NCBI GenBank assembly: GCA_029975215.1
Contig: JARKPO010000003.1
Span: 124,001-188,000, forward strand
From: Levilinea sp.
Lineage (GTDB): Bacteria > Chloroflexota > Anaerolineae > Anaerolineales > Anaerolineaceae
Length of the DNA stretch: 64,000 bases
Direction of reading: 5' to 3'
Of this stretch, positions 15,762-24,137 are shown in pieces (positions within the stretch are counted from its first letter, which is position 1; each line of letters begins with the position of its first letter). The translations under genes and the position numbers were made by a program. Below the pieces are notes generated by a model, which was not told the origin of the DNA, did no database searches, and saw only the letters and a list, made by a program, of their open reading frames with translations.

Positions 15762-17423
15762 ATGGAGGCTCGCACCCCGATTATGCCCAACGAACTCCCC
15801 CTGGTCGTTGAAGATCTCTCCTTTCGTTACCGCAGCCGTCAGGACTGGGCTATTCGCTCGATGTCATTTTCGGTGCAGCCGGGTGAACTGCTGCTGATTG
15901 CCGGCAGCAGCGGGTGCGGCAAAACCACCCTGGCCCGTGCCATCAACGGCCTCATCCCGCGCAGTTATAAGGGCGAACTCTCCGGCCGCATTCTGCTCCA
16001 CGGCCAGGAATACACCCGTGCGCCGCTGTCGCGCATTTCACAGGTGGTGGGCACGGTGTTGCAGGACCCCGAACGCCAGATTTTGGGCACGCGCGTGCTC
16101 AATGAGGTGGCCTTCGGGCTGGAAAACCTGGGACTGTCCCGCCCCGAAATTGTCGCCGCGGCGGAAGATGCCCTGAATCGGTTGGGGATTTTGGCCCTGC
16201 GCGACCGGGAGACCTTTTACCTTTCGGGAGGAGAAAAGCAAAAAGTGGCCCTGGCGGGGGTCTTGGCCATGAAGCCCTCCATTTTGCTCCTGGATGAACC
16301 CCTGGCCAGCCTGGATCCGGCCAGCGCCCGCGAAACCCTGGCCATCGTGCGCCAATTGGCGGATGAAGGCATGACGGTGCTGATGGTGGAACACCGTGTG
16401 GAAGACGTGATCCACATGCGCCCTGACCGGGTGATGTTCCTCAAAGACGGCGAAATTTGTTATCTCGGCCCGTTGAGCGGCATGACCGAGGCGGTGGATT
16501 ATCACCACATCAAGCTGCCCGCGCAGATGGTGATGGAACGCGCCGCCGCCGACCCGCCCCCCGCGCCGGTGCGGCCTCAGCCCGAACGCTTCCGCACGGC
16601 TGCCGAGCAGCACGCGGCCCCGCTGGTGCGCTTTGAAAACGTGGGCTTTGGTTACGATGAAGATGTGCGCGTGCTGAAGGGCATCAATCTGGACATTCAC
16701 CGCGGCGACATCATCGCCGTGTTAGGCCCCAACGGTGCGGGCAAGACCACCCTGGTGAAGCACGCCATCGGCCTGCTCAAGCCGAAGACCGGGCGGGTGC
16801 TGGTGGACGGGCGCGACACCCACGAGCTGAGCGTGGCGCAGATTGCCAACACCCTGGGGTATGTTTTCCAAAGCCCCAGCCATATGCTGTTCGCCCCTTC
16901 GGTTCAGGATGAGCTGGCCTTTGGCCCTACCAATATGCACCATTCGCCTGAGCAGATTGAAGCCGAGGTGCGCGAGGCCCTGGAGATTGTCCATCTGACC
17001 GGCTATGAGAAGAACCCGCCCCTGGCGCTGTCTTTTGGCCAGCAAAAACGGGTCAGCATCGCCGCCATTTTGGCCATGCGTTCGCGCATTTTGGTGATGG
17101 ACGAGCCTACCGCCGGGCAGGATTACAAGAATTATATGGACTTCATGGACGCAATTGTGCAAATGCCCAGCTTTGAGGCCATTTTATTCATTACCCACGA
17201 TATTGACATGGCGGTGATCTACGCCAACCGTGTGCTGTTGGTGAACCAAGGCACGGTGGTGCGGGATGGGCCGCCGCAGGAAGTTTTGGCGGATGCGGAA
17301 CTGCTGCGCGGTAACCGTCTGGTGCCGACGTCATTATTGGAAGAAAATTTAAAGCATTTTCCCCAAACCGGACGGCTGCTGCGTGCAGAAGCTTTGGCGC
17401 ACGCGCTGCGCCCCACCGTTTAA
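15762..17423 (+). CDS. ECF transporter ATPase, fused EcfA-EcfA'
   Basis: A 553-residue protein with two ABC ATPase domains. The first has AGSSGCGKTTLARAINGL, LSGGEKQKVALAGVL and ILLLDEPLASLDP; the second has GPNGAGKTTLVKHAIGLL and VMDEPTAGQD, with a degenerate signature LSFGQQKRVS. A Pro-rich linker joins them. This is the energising unit of an energy-coupling-factor vitamin importer, followed by S and T components. ATG 15762 lacks a Shine-Dalgarno; ATG 15783 has GGAGG but 14 bases away, so the start is uncertain. Confidence 0.9.
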   Translation: MEARTPIMPNELPLVVEDLSFRYRSRQDWAIRSMSFSVQPGELLLIAGSSGCGKTTLARAINGLIPRSYKGELSGRILLHGQEYTRAPLSRISQVVGTVLQDPERQILGTRVLNEVAFGLENLGLSRPEIVAAAEDALNRLGILALRDRETFYLSGGEKQKVALAGVLAMKPSILLLDEPLASLDPASARETLAIVRQLADEGMTVLMVEHRVEDVIHMRPDRVMFLKDGEICYLGPLSGMTEAVDYHHIKLPAQMVMERAAADPPPAPVRPQPERFRTAAEQHAAPLVRFENVGFGYDEDVRVLKGINLDIHRGDIIAVLGPNGAGKTTLVKHAIGLLKPKTGRVLVDGRDTHELSVAQIANTLGYVFQSPSHMLFAPSVQDELAFGPTNMHHSPEQIEAEVREALEIVHLTGYEKNPPLALSFGQQKRVSIAAILAMRSRILVMDEPTAGQDYKNYMDFMDAIVQMPSFEAILFITHDIDMAVIYANRVLLVNQGTVVRDGPPQEVLADAELLRGNRLVPTSLLEENLKHFPQTGRLLRAEALAHALRPTV

Positions 17424-17473
17424 CCCGCCGCACCCTGGCGGGCACCTGTTTTGTCGAACCGGAGGAGTTGTAC

Positions 17474-18406
17474 ATGAATAAGAAATTGATTTCGGTTGTC
17501 CTTTCGTTGGTGGCAGTGTTGGCCTTCTTTGCCGCTGTGGCGCTGATCGGCCCGCTGTTCAACGAAAGCCTCAAGCTGGACGAAACGGCCCTGCTGCGCT
17601 TTGTGTTTGTGGCCGTCGGCCTGCTGATCGCCTTTGTGGTGTACTATGCCACTCGAGAACACCGCATGTGGGAAGTGGGGACCCGCGAAGTGGTCTACAT
17701 GGCCATTGGTGCGGCGCTGTATGCCATCTTCTCCTATTTGTTCAACGGAACGGTCTTTGCGGTGCCTTCGGTTAGCCAGGTGGCGCTGCGCCCGGCGATT
17801 GCCATCCCCATGTTCTTCGGCTATGCCTTCGGCCCGGTGGTGGGCCTGTTCACCGGCGCGGTGGGCAATATGTTTGGCGATGCCCTGACCGGCTTCGGCC
17901 TGTCGCCGCAGTGGTCGGTGGGCAATGGTCTGGTGGGCATGATCGCCGGTTTGGTGTGGCTGTTCTCCGACAAGAAGAAGAGCATCAACACCGTGCTGAT
18001 CGTTTCGGCGGTGCTGGCGGCTCTGGCCACTCTGGTGTACTTCCTCAACCCCACGATTGCCAACATGACCTTCTTCGATCCCGAAAACAATATCTTTGGC
18101 GATCAGACCATTTCCCTCTTTGCGGGCCTCTCGGCGGTCATCGGCTTTGTGCTGGTGCTGGTGGTGCGCTTCGCCTTCAACAAGAACATCAACATCGCTG
18201 CGGCGGTGACCTGGGCCATGCTGGGCAACTTCATCGGCATTGGCTTTGCTGCCATTTCGGACATCTGGATCAACGGGTTCTCGCCCGCGGTGGCCATTGT
18301 GGGTGAATTCCTGCCCTCGGCTGGCCCTAACATGCTCTTCGCAGCCATCCTGGTTCCGATCCTGGTGGTGGCGTACGAGGCGGTGCAGCGTCAATCGGGA
18401 CGCTAA
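17474..18406 (+). CDS. ECF transporter substrate-binding (S) component, enlarged
   Basis: A membrane protein of about 311 residues. The segment VALRPAIAIPMFFGYAFGP followed by VGLFTGAVGNMFGDALTG is typical of S components. Family members are usually near 180-200 residues with six helices; this one has an extra N-terminal pair of helices and a long insert (about residues 160-220). GGAGG is eight bases before the ATG. The substrate cannot be read from sequence. Confidence 0.75.
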   Translation: MNKKLISVVLSLVAVLAFFAAVALIGPLFNESLKLDETALLRFVFVAVGLLIAFVVYYATREHRMWEVGTREVVYMAIGAALYAIFSYLFNGTVFAVPSVSQVALRPAIAIPMFFGYAFGPVVGLFTGAVGNMFGDALTGFGLSPQWSVGNGLVGMIAGLVWLFSDKKKSINTVLIVSAVLAALATLVYFLNPTIANMTFFDPENNIFGDQTISLFAGLSAVIGFVLVLVVRFAFNKNINIAAAVTWAMLGNFIGIGFAAISDIWINGFSPAVAIVGEFLPSAGPNMLFAAILVPILVVAYEAVQRQSGR

Positions 18407-18424
18407 TTGGATTGCGAACACCCA

Positions 18425-18455
18425 GGGCACGGCTGCTTTTCAGGCAGCCGTGCCC
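18425..18455 (+). promoter_or_regulatory. Strong hairpin between the ECF S and T genes
   Basis: GGGCACGGCTGC pairs perfectly with GCAGCCGTGCCC across a 7-nt loop. No U-run follows, and the T-component ATG lies 19 bases downstream. It may stabilise the S transcript, attenuate T expression, or be a degenerate terminator. Confidence 0.6.
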
Positions 18456-18473
18456 ACCAAGAAAGGCTGAACC

Positions 18474-19352
18474 ATGCTGGTGACCTGGCGCTACCGAAAA
18501 CGAAAATCGCTCATCCAGAGCTTTGATCCGCGGGCCTGGCTCATTTTCTTCGCCTGTTTTCTGGCGTCCACGTTGTTCTTTTGGGATCTGCGCTACCTGG
18601 CTTTTTTCCTGGGCCTGGCTCTCATCACGGTGTTCACTTCGGGCATCACCTGGAAAGAGATGAGCCGTGCCTGGATCTTCATTGGCGGCTTTATTCTGTT
18701 TTTCTCATTTTTGACCTTTCTCACCGGCCGCGGCGGCATGGAGCTGTATCAAAGCGAACATCTGCTGCGCGCGCTGCGCGCGCCTTTTGCCATTTTCGGC
18801 TGGACGCCCACCCTCAACATCACCGCGGAACGCACCATGTTTAGCCTCAGCATGCTGCTGCGCGTGTTCAGCATCGCCAGCATGACCATTTTGATCCCCT
18901 ATTCGCTCAACCCTGGGCTGTATGGGGTCACCTTCCGCGGATTGGGGCTGCCGGATAAAATTGCCTACGGCATGGATTTGACCATGCGCTTTATCCCCAC
19001 CCTGGGACGCGATTTTACGCAGACGATGGATGCACAGCGCGCCCGCGGTTATGAGCTGGAGAAGCTGAGCGGTGGGCTGGCGGCGCAGATTCGCAAGCTG
19101 GCCCCGCTGGTGGTGCCGGTCACCATTCACGCCATCATCGGCAGCGAGGATATCATTGACGCGATGGATTTGCGCGCCTTTGGGGTGGGGCCGCGCACCT
19201 GGTTGGATCAGCTGCATTACAGCCGCCGCGATTACGCTCTGATGGCGTTCGGCGTGGTGGTGCTGATGGCTTCGATTGCGCTTTCGATGTGGGGCTTTGG
19301 GAAATTCTGGGTTCCGCAGTCGCTGTTGGATCTGGCGGTGGGGATTCTATAG
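18474..19352 (+). CDS. ECF transporter transmembrane (T) component
   Basis: A 292-residue EcfT with five or more hydrophobic segments. The coupling motifs AQRARGYEL and AMDLRAFGVG are the two Ala-Arg-Gly/Ala-type motifs that contact the ATPases. AAAGG precedes the ATG. With the ATPase and S genes upstream it completes an ECF importer, and a terminator follows. Confidence 0.9.
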   Translation: MLVTWRYRKRKSLIQSFDPRAWLIFFACFLASTLFFWDLRYLAFFLGLALITVFTSGITWKEMSRAWIFIGGFILFFSFLTFLTGRGGMELYQSEHLLRALRAPFAIFGWTPTLNITAERTMFSLSMLLRVFSIASMTILIPYSLNPGLYGVTFRGLGLPDKIAYGMDLTMRFIPTLGRDFTQTMDAQRARGYELEKLSGGLAAQIRKLAPLVVPVTIHAIIGSEDIIDAMDLRAFGVGPRTWLDQLHYSRRDYALMAFGVVVLMASIALSMWGFGKFWVPQSLLDLAVGIL

Positions 19353-19390
19353 GGCAAAGATTGCTTCACTCGTAAGGATGGTGGGGTAGG

Positions 19391-19420
19391 GTGCGCTCGG
19401 TTGTATTGGGCGCACTTTTT
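19391..19420 (+). terminator. Rho-independent terminator after the ECF operon
   Basis: GTGCGCTC pairs with GGGCGCAC (one G-U pair) and is followed by TTTTT. Confidence 0.75.
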
Positions 19421-19437
19421 GCTGCACGCCGGGTAGG

Positions 19438-21012
19438 CTAATACAGCCAGTTGGGGCGGAACTCGCGCGTCTTGGCGTTGGGGATCACCGCCGGCAGGCT
19501 GCCGTCCGCGTTCATCGTGTAAATCTCCATCTCCGCGCTGTCGCGGTTGCTGGTAAACACAATCCGCGCGCCGTTGGGCGACCAGGCCGGTTCCATATCG
19601 GCCCCCAAAGAATTGCTGAGATTCATGGCCGCGATGCCGGAGCCGGGGCCTAAGATCGTTCCCAGGTAAATTTCCCAGTTTGGCGTGGCCAAGGCGGGGT
19701 CAAAACCCGCAAAGACCAGCACGCTGCTGTTCACCGGAGAGAAATGGGGGTTGGTTTCTTCGATCAGATTGTTGGTCAGGCGCACAGGTGGGGTGATGGC
19801 TCCGCCGGACAGGATGGGAATCACATCCAGGGTGTACAGATCGGGTTGGCCGTCGCGGTTGGAGGCGAACACGATCTTGCTGCCGTCCGGCGACCAATCC
19901 GGCTGGCGGTCGTTAGCAGCGTCATCGGTCAGCTTTACCGCGCTGCCCAGGCCGTCAAAGCGCACCGCGTACAGATCAGCCTGCCCGCCGTTTTCATTGC
20001 GGAAGACAATCCAATTGCCCGAAGGGGAGAAGGCCGCCTGTGAGTTTTCACCCGCGGGCAGGTTGGCCAGCAGACGCTCATAGGTGCCGTCGCTGCGCAC
20101 CAGATAGAGCTGCGTAGTGGGCGGGTCGCCGCGCCGCGACTCAAACAGCAGCCACTGCCCGTCCGGCGACCAATCATTCATGAGGGAATCGCTGCCTTTG
20201 CGCACGACCACTGAAGTGAAACTGCCGTCGGGCGGCATCATCAGCAGATCCAGCCAGCCGTCGGCGTTGTCATCCGCGCTGAAGGCAATACGGTCCGCCA
20301 GCGGTGTGCGCGTGACGGTGGGCGTGGGCGTGGAGGTGACGGTAGGGGTGGCGGTGGCAGTGGATGTGGGGGTGGGCGTGCCGTTGTTCACCACGCCGGT
20401 GTGGGTGACCGTGGGGGTCGCGGTTTGCGTGGGGGTTTGCGTCACCGTGCGGGTGAGGGTGGCGGTGGGCGTGCGCGTGACAGTGCGGGTGGGCACGCGC
20501 GTGTAGGTGCGGAAAATGTAGGGCGTGTTGGTGGGGAAGTAGCGGATGTAGAAGGTGGCTGTGGCGCTGCGGACGGGGGTGATCAGCGCGGGCGTACCGG
20601 GCGTGCCCGGGGTGCGCGAACCCGCCGTGATGGTGACGGCCGGGCGGGGTGTGCCGGGTGGGGTGGTGGGGTTTTCTTCCCCCCCGCCGGCTTCGGCGGT
20701 GAGGGTCATGGCCATGCGTGTATAGCGCCCTGGCGTTTCCGAAACTTCCCCTTCCCCGGTGCTTTCTGGGGTGGGCGTTTCTTCCAGCGCGCTGGTCACC
20801 GTTTCTGTGACGGTGGTGGTGAGGGTGGGCGTGGATTTCTTCAGCGCGCCGCTTGCCAAACGGACGGCCAGCAGACAAAAGACCAGACTGAACAGGCACA
20901 GCACTAACAGCCCGCCCGCCAACAGGGCGGCGCGTTTTCGGGTCCAGGTGAACTTCGCTGGGGTGGGGGTTTCTTCAGAGGGTGAAATTTCGGGTTGTGC
21001 TTCTGGTTCCAT
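19438..21012 (-). CDS. Membrane-anchored TolB-like WD40 propeller protein with Thr/Pro linker
   Basis: About 524 residues. A cytoplasmic N-terminus is followed by one hydrophobic helix (RAALLAGGLLVLCLFSLVF). A very long Thr-rich linker (about residues 60-245) leads to repeats of the PD40 type with WSPDGQWLLFESRR, WSPDGSKIVFASNRDG and WSPNGARIVFTSNRD. These blades form a TolB-type beta-propeller outside the membrane. The ATG at 21012 is preferred because a TATAAT box overlaps the caller's longer N-terminus. Partner and function are unknown. Confidence 0.8.
   Translation of the reverse strand: MEPEAQPEISPSEETPTPAKFTWTRKRAALLAGGLLVLCLFSLVFCLLAVRLASGALKKSTPTLTTTVTETVTSALEETPTPESTGEGEVSETPGRYTRMAMTLTAEAGGGEENPTTPPGTPRPAVTITAGSRTPGTPGTPALITPVRSATATFYIRYFPTNTPYIFRTYTRVPTRTVTRTPTATLTRTVTQTPTQTATPTVTHTGVVNNGTPTPTSTATATPTVTSTPTPTVTRTPLADRIAFSADDNADGWLDLLMMPPDGSFTSVVVRKGSDSLMNDWSPDGQWLLFESRRGDPPTTQLYLVRSDGTYERLLANLPAGENSQAAFSPSGNWIVFRNENGGQADLYAVRFDGLGSAVKLTDDAANDRQPDWSPDGSKIVFASNRDGQPDLYTLDVIPILSGGAITPPVRLTNNLIEETNPHFSPVNSSVLVFAGFDPALATPNWEIYLGTILGPGSGIAAMNLSNSLGADMEPAWSPNGARIVFTSNRDSAEMEIYTMNADGSLPAVIPNAKTREFRPNWLY
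20300..20515 (-). repeat. Low-complexity TPT-type coding repeat
   Basis: Degenerate GTG-GGN hexamer-like DNA (plus strand) encodes runs such as TPTATLTRTVTQTPTQTATP. It is the extracellular linker of the propeller protein. The composition makes it prone to length variation. Confidence 0.6.
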
Positions 21013-21057
21013 GCCTGCGCGCCTGTGAAGGGCAAGTTGAACGGCTTGCCTGAGACG

Positions 21058-21063
21058 ATTATA
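21058..21063 (-). promoter_or_regulatory. -10 box (TATAAT) of the propeller gene
   Basis: A perfect TATAAT on the minus strand sits about 45 bp before the chosen ATG at 21012; the -35 region is poor. Confidence 0.5.
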
Positions 21064-21170
21064 ACGCAAATCAGCGCCAGATCACCCGTTCCACTTTTGC
21101 TGCGGCCTGGCAAAATAATCTCAGGGGCGAGGGGTCTCCCCGCCCCTGGTCTCTGAATGGAAAGCTCACT

Positions 21171-21941
21171 TCAGGCGATCTTGGTGCCGCATTCTGGGCA
21201 GAATTTGGCGCCCTTGGCGTCGGTGCCGCAATTGGGGCATTTGCCGCTGGGTTGGGCCGCTTCCTGCTTGGCGCCGCAGTTGGGGCAGAACTTGGCTCCC
21301 TTGGTTTCGGTTCCGCAGGCGGGGCAGACGGCGGCCGTGGGCTGCACCATAGGCGTGCCGCAGTTGGGACAGAATTTGGTGCCGGGGTTGGCCAGAGTGC
21401 TGTCCTGCGGGCAGCGCGCCATCTGGTTGGCGGCGGTTTGAGCGGTGTTGACGGCCGAGCGGATATTCTCGCCCATGCCCTGAAAGGCTTCGCCTAACCC
21501 AAAGGCGCTGGCCAACCCTTTGAGGGCCGCACCGGCCTGGGCGCCGCGCGATTCGGCAATTTCGTCTGTGCGCGGGCTGTCTTCCTGGCAGTAGCCCGAC
21601 TGCACGTCAAAATCGGAGAGGCACACAATGCGCTGGCAGGTGGGGCATTCGCGGAAATGCTGCTGCACTTGCTGCCAGGCGGCGTTTAACTGGTTGTTGT
21701 CCATTTTCATGCTGTAGCGGGGGTCTTCGCCCACCAGGTTGTTGGCTGCCACGCTGCCCACCAGGGGCACTTTGCGCAGCAGACCGCTGACCGCCTGGCG
21801 GCCGAGATCCTGAGCCACGGCTCCGCCGAAATTCGGCTGGCTGCGGAACTCGCGTCCGCACATGTCGCAGTAGAAGATGGCGTACGGGCCAGCCCCATCA
21901 TTGCGGATGTCGTAACGGGGCATTCGTGAAAACTCGTTCAT
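21171..21941 (-). CDS. Multi-zinc-ribbon protein
   Basis: A 256-residue protein. CDMCGREF and CPTCQRIVCLSDF near the N-terminal half and at least three C-terminal ribbons (KFCPNCGTPM, VCPACGTE, KFCPNCGAK, CPNCGTD, KFCPECGTK) indicate four or more zinc sites. A Gly/Ala-rich amphipathic middle could touch membranes. The ATG at 21941 has AGAGGA upstream; the caller's 22022 start would overlap the promoter. Function is unknown. Confidence 0.7.
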   Translation of the reverse strand: MNEFSRMPRYDIRNDGAGPYAIFYCDMCGREFRSQPNFGGAVAQDLGRQAVSGLLRKVPLVGSVAANNLVGEDPRYSMKMDNNQLNAAWQQVQQHFRECPTCQRIVCLSDFDVQSGYCQEDSPRTDEIAESRGAQAGAALKGLASAFGLGEAFQGMGENIRSAVNTAQTAANQMARCPQDSTLANPGTKFCPNCGTPMVQPTAAVCPACGTETKGAKFCPNCGAKQEAAQPSGKCPNCGTDAKGAKFCPECGTKIA

Positions 21942-22006
21942 GGGATCCTCTTTTGTGGGTGGGTCGAATTTTGCCAGCCAGCGCGCTGGTTGGCCACCTT
22001 GGTTAT

Positions 22007-22036
22007 AGTGTATGCCGTTCAAAAGGGATTTGTCAA
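22007..22036 (-). promoter_or_regulatory. Promoter of the zinc-ribbon gene
   Basis: Minus-strand TTGACA (22031-22036) and TACACT (22007-22012) with an 18-bp spacer, about 65 bp upstream of the ATG. Confidence 0.65.
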
Positions 22037-22058
22037 GCGCGGTATGCGAACGATTGGC

Positions 22059-23417
22059 TCAGCGCGGCTGCCACAGCAAAATGCGCGCCCCGCAGGCGGG
22101 CAGGGGCAGCTGCACCCGGCCGCCCTGCACGGCGAAGTGTGTTTCGGGGTGCAGCAGGTCTTCCAAAAACCCTTCTTTGCAGCTGTCCAGGTCGAGCACG
22201 AGGGTGGTTTCTTCTGCGGCGTTGAAGGCTGCCAGCACCCGCTGCCCATCCAACTCGCGCCAGAAAGCCAGCTGCTGGTGGGCCACATGCGCTGGGCGGT
22301 AGCCGCCGCGGCGCAGGGCGGGCAGTTGTCGTCGCACTTCGCTCAGCTGGCGCAAAAAGGCAGGCAGTGCGGGCTGCGGAGCGGCCTGCGCCAGTTGGGC
22401 CAGGTCCAGAGCCGGGCGCAGGGGGGCGTCGGTTTGGCCTTTAACTCCCGTCAGGCCAAATTCGCTGCCGTAGTAAATGGACGGCACGCCGGGCATGCTG
22501 AACAGCAGCGCGTAGAGGGGGAATAAATGCGCCGGGTTGTGCAGACGGCTGGCCACCCGATCTACATCGTGATTGTCCGCGAAATTGTAAAGGGGCAGCC
22601 CGCGGTACAGACCCGCGCTGCCAAACTGGCGGTTGAGGGCGTAGGCGATCTCGAAATAATTCGCGTCGTTCAGACTGGAATACAGCCCCTTGTAGGCTTC
22701 GTAATTGGTGGTGGCGTCCAGGGTTTGGGGGTTGGCCCAGCGGGCGTAATTCCCATGCACTACCTCACCCATCAGCCAAAAATCGGGGCGCAGGCGGCGG
22801 CAGTGAGCGGCCAGGGATTGCAGGAAATCCAAATCCACCACGTCGGCGGCGTCCAGGCGCAGCCCGTCGATGTCGTAGTCCTGAATCCATTGGGTCACCG
22901 CCCCCAACAGGTGGTCGCGCACCTCCGGGTGGTGCAGGTTCAGCTTCACTAGCGTGTCGTGGCCGTCCCAGGTGTCGTAGGTGAACGGATCGCCGCGGTG
23001 GTTGGGCTGGCCGAAGCGCAGGCCCGCAAACCAGCCGGCATAGGGTGAGGACTGCCCGCGGGCTTTCAGGTCGCGAAAGGCCCAAAAATCGCGCCCCACA
23101 TGGTTGAAAACCCCGTCCAGCACCACGCGGATGCCGCGCTGGTGAAAGGCGCGTACTACCTCGGTCAGGGTGCTGCGCGTGCCCAGGCGGCGGTCCACGT
23201 TGTAATAATCGGCAGTATCGTAGCCGTGGGTGCCGGATTCAAACAGCGGACCCAGATACACGGCAGTGCAGCCCAGGCTTTGGATGTGATTGGCCCAGGG
23301 GAGCAGGCTTTCCAGGCGGGGGCAGGGCGCAGATTGAAAGTCGTTTTGGGCGGGTGCGGCGCACAGCCCCAGGGGGTAGATATGGTAAAAAACGGCGTCG
23401 GGGGACCAGGTATGCAT
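22059..23417 (-). CDS. GH13 alpha-amylase family enzyme (regulated by adjacent TetR)
   Basis: A 452-residue cytoplasmic GH13 enzyme with no signal peptide. The four conserved regions are present: VVLDGVFNHVG, the nucleophile in GLRLDAADV, the acid/base Glu in LMGEVVHG, and FADNHDVDRV. A C-terminal beta domain follows. The size and plain N-terminus fit intracellular neopullulanase or cyclomaltodextrinase-like enzymes, but specificity is open. AAGGAGAA precedes the ATG, and a 22-bp palindrome lies just upstream, matching the tetR operator. Confidence 0.88.
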   Translation of the reverse strand: MHTWSPDAVFYHIYPLGLCAAPAQNDFQSAPCPRLESLLPWANHIQSLGCTAVYLGPLFESGTHGYDTADYYNVDRRLGTRSTLTEVVRAFHQRGIRVVLDGVFNHVGRDFWAFRDLKARGQSSPYAGWFAGLRFGQPNHRGDPFTYDTWDGHDTLVKLNLHHPEVRDHLLGAVTQWIQDYDIDGLRLDAADVVDLDFLQSLAAHCRRLRPDFWLMGEVVHGNYARWANPQTLDATTNYEAYKGLYSSLNDANYFEIAYALNRQFGSAGLYRGLPLYNFADNHDVDRVASRLHNPAHLFPLYALLFSMPGVPSIYYGSEFGLTGVKGQTDAPLRPALDLAQLAQAAPQPALPAFLRQLSEVRRQLPALRRGGYRPAHVAHQQLAFWRELDGQRVLAAFNAAEETTLVLDLDSCKEGFLEDLLHPETHFAVQGGRVQLPLPACGARILLWQPR

Positions 23418-23432
23418 GGGTGTTCTCCTTGT

Positions 23433-23454
23433 TTCTATACCGATCGGTATAGAA
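23433..23454 (-). promoter_or_regulatory. 22-bp perfect palindromic operator in front of the GH13 gene
   Basis: TTCTATACCGATCGGTATAGAA is fully palindromic. Its inner 16 bp recur exactly in the tetR promoter at 24050-24065. It lies 16 bp before the amylase ATG and includes a possible -10 (TATAGA). Confidence 0.85.
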
Positions 23455-23473
23455 CGGGGTTAAAAAAAGAGGT

Positions 23474-24040
23474 TTATGAGTAGATGCCGTGCTGAAATTG
23501 GTGCACGGCCTGTTCCACCAGGGCGGCGTCCAATTGGGCATAGCCGTTGAGGGCCATGGCGGCGTAGGTGTTGAGCATGCCCAAAAAGGTGGCGGCGTAA
23601 GCACGCTGGCGGCCGCGCATGTTGCCGTGCTGCTGCACCGCCTGGGCGAAGAGCGCTTCGAGGATGTCGTGCACCTGGTGATTAAGGCTGGTGACCACCT
23701 GGTAGCCTTCGCTGTCGCGTGGGGCAAACCACAAAGCTAGCTGCAGACGGTAGAACCCCGGGTTCTCGCGGGCAAAACTGAACACGGCTTCGGCCACGCG
23801 CTTGAGGGTCAGCGGCAGGTCGCCGGAGTAGACAGCCGCCGCCCGTACCTGCTGATTAAACTGCGTGAAGGGCGGGGTCAAAACCGCCTCGAGCAGGCCG
23901 CGCTTGGAACCGAAATAGTGGTAGAGAGTCGGTTTGGTGATGCCGGCCGCGTCCACAATCTCCTGAACGCCGACCGCGTCATAGCCGCGGGCGGCAAACA
24001 GTTGTAAGGCGCAGTTCAGCAGGGCAGCGCGGTTATCCAT
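23474..24040 (-). CDS. TetR family repressor of the GH13 gene
   Basis: A 188-residue TetR protein. The helix-turn-helix region reads VGVQEIVDAAGITKPTLYHYF near residues 23-44, and KRGLLEAV follows. The ATG at 24040 starts seven bases after a perfect -10 box with no Shine-Dalgarno, so the message is probably leaderless. Two identical palindromic sites, one in its own promoter and one before the GH13 gene, indicate autoregulation and control of the amylase. The inducer may be a sugar. Confidence 0.92.
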   Translation of the reverse strand: MDNRAALLNCALQLFAARGYDAVGVQEIVDAAGITKPTLYHYFGSKRGLLEAVLTPPFTQFNQQVRAAAVYSGDLPLTLKRVAEAVFSFARENPGFYRLQLALWFAPRDSEGYQVVTSLNHQVHDILEALFAQAVQQHGNMRGRQRAYAATFLGMLNTYAAMALNGYAQLDAALVEQAVHQFQHGIYS

Positions 24041-24047
24041 GACGACT

Positions 24048-24076
24048 ATTATACCGATCGGTATAGAGACTGTCAA
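24048..24076 (-). promoter_or_regulatory. Consensus tetR promoter with embedded operator
   Basis: Minus-strand TTGACA (24071-24076) and TATAAT (24048-24053) are exactly 17 bp apart. The palindrome TATACCGATCGGTATA (24050-24065) fills the spacer and overlaps the -10 box, so bound TetR must exclude RNA polymerase. The ATG follows the -10 by seven bases. Confidence 0.9.
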
Positions 24077-24105
24077 GAGGAAATCCCCAGCCGTCAGCGC
24101 AGATT

Positions 24106-24114
24106 TGTTATAAT
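24106..24114 (+). promoter_or_regulatory. Extended -10 promoter of the metallopeptidase gene
   Basis: TGtTATAAT, with no clear -35 box, lies 24 bp before the TTG start. Confidence 0.5.
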
Positions 24115-24137
24115 CGCAGCAAACGAGGTGACCCCCA

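Noticed and set aside
20270-20899. His-rich minus-strand ORF in the propeller linker
   Set aside because: Alternate frame of the ACN/GTG low-complexity DNA (PHPHRHPH runs); not a metal-binding protein.
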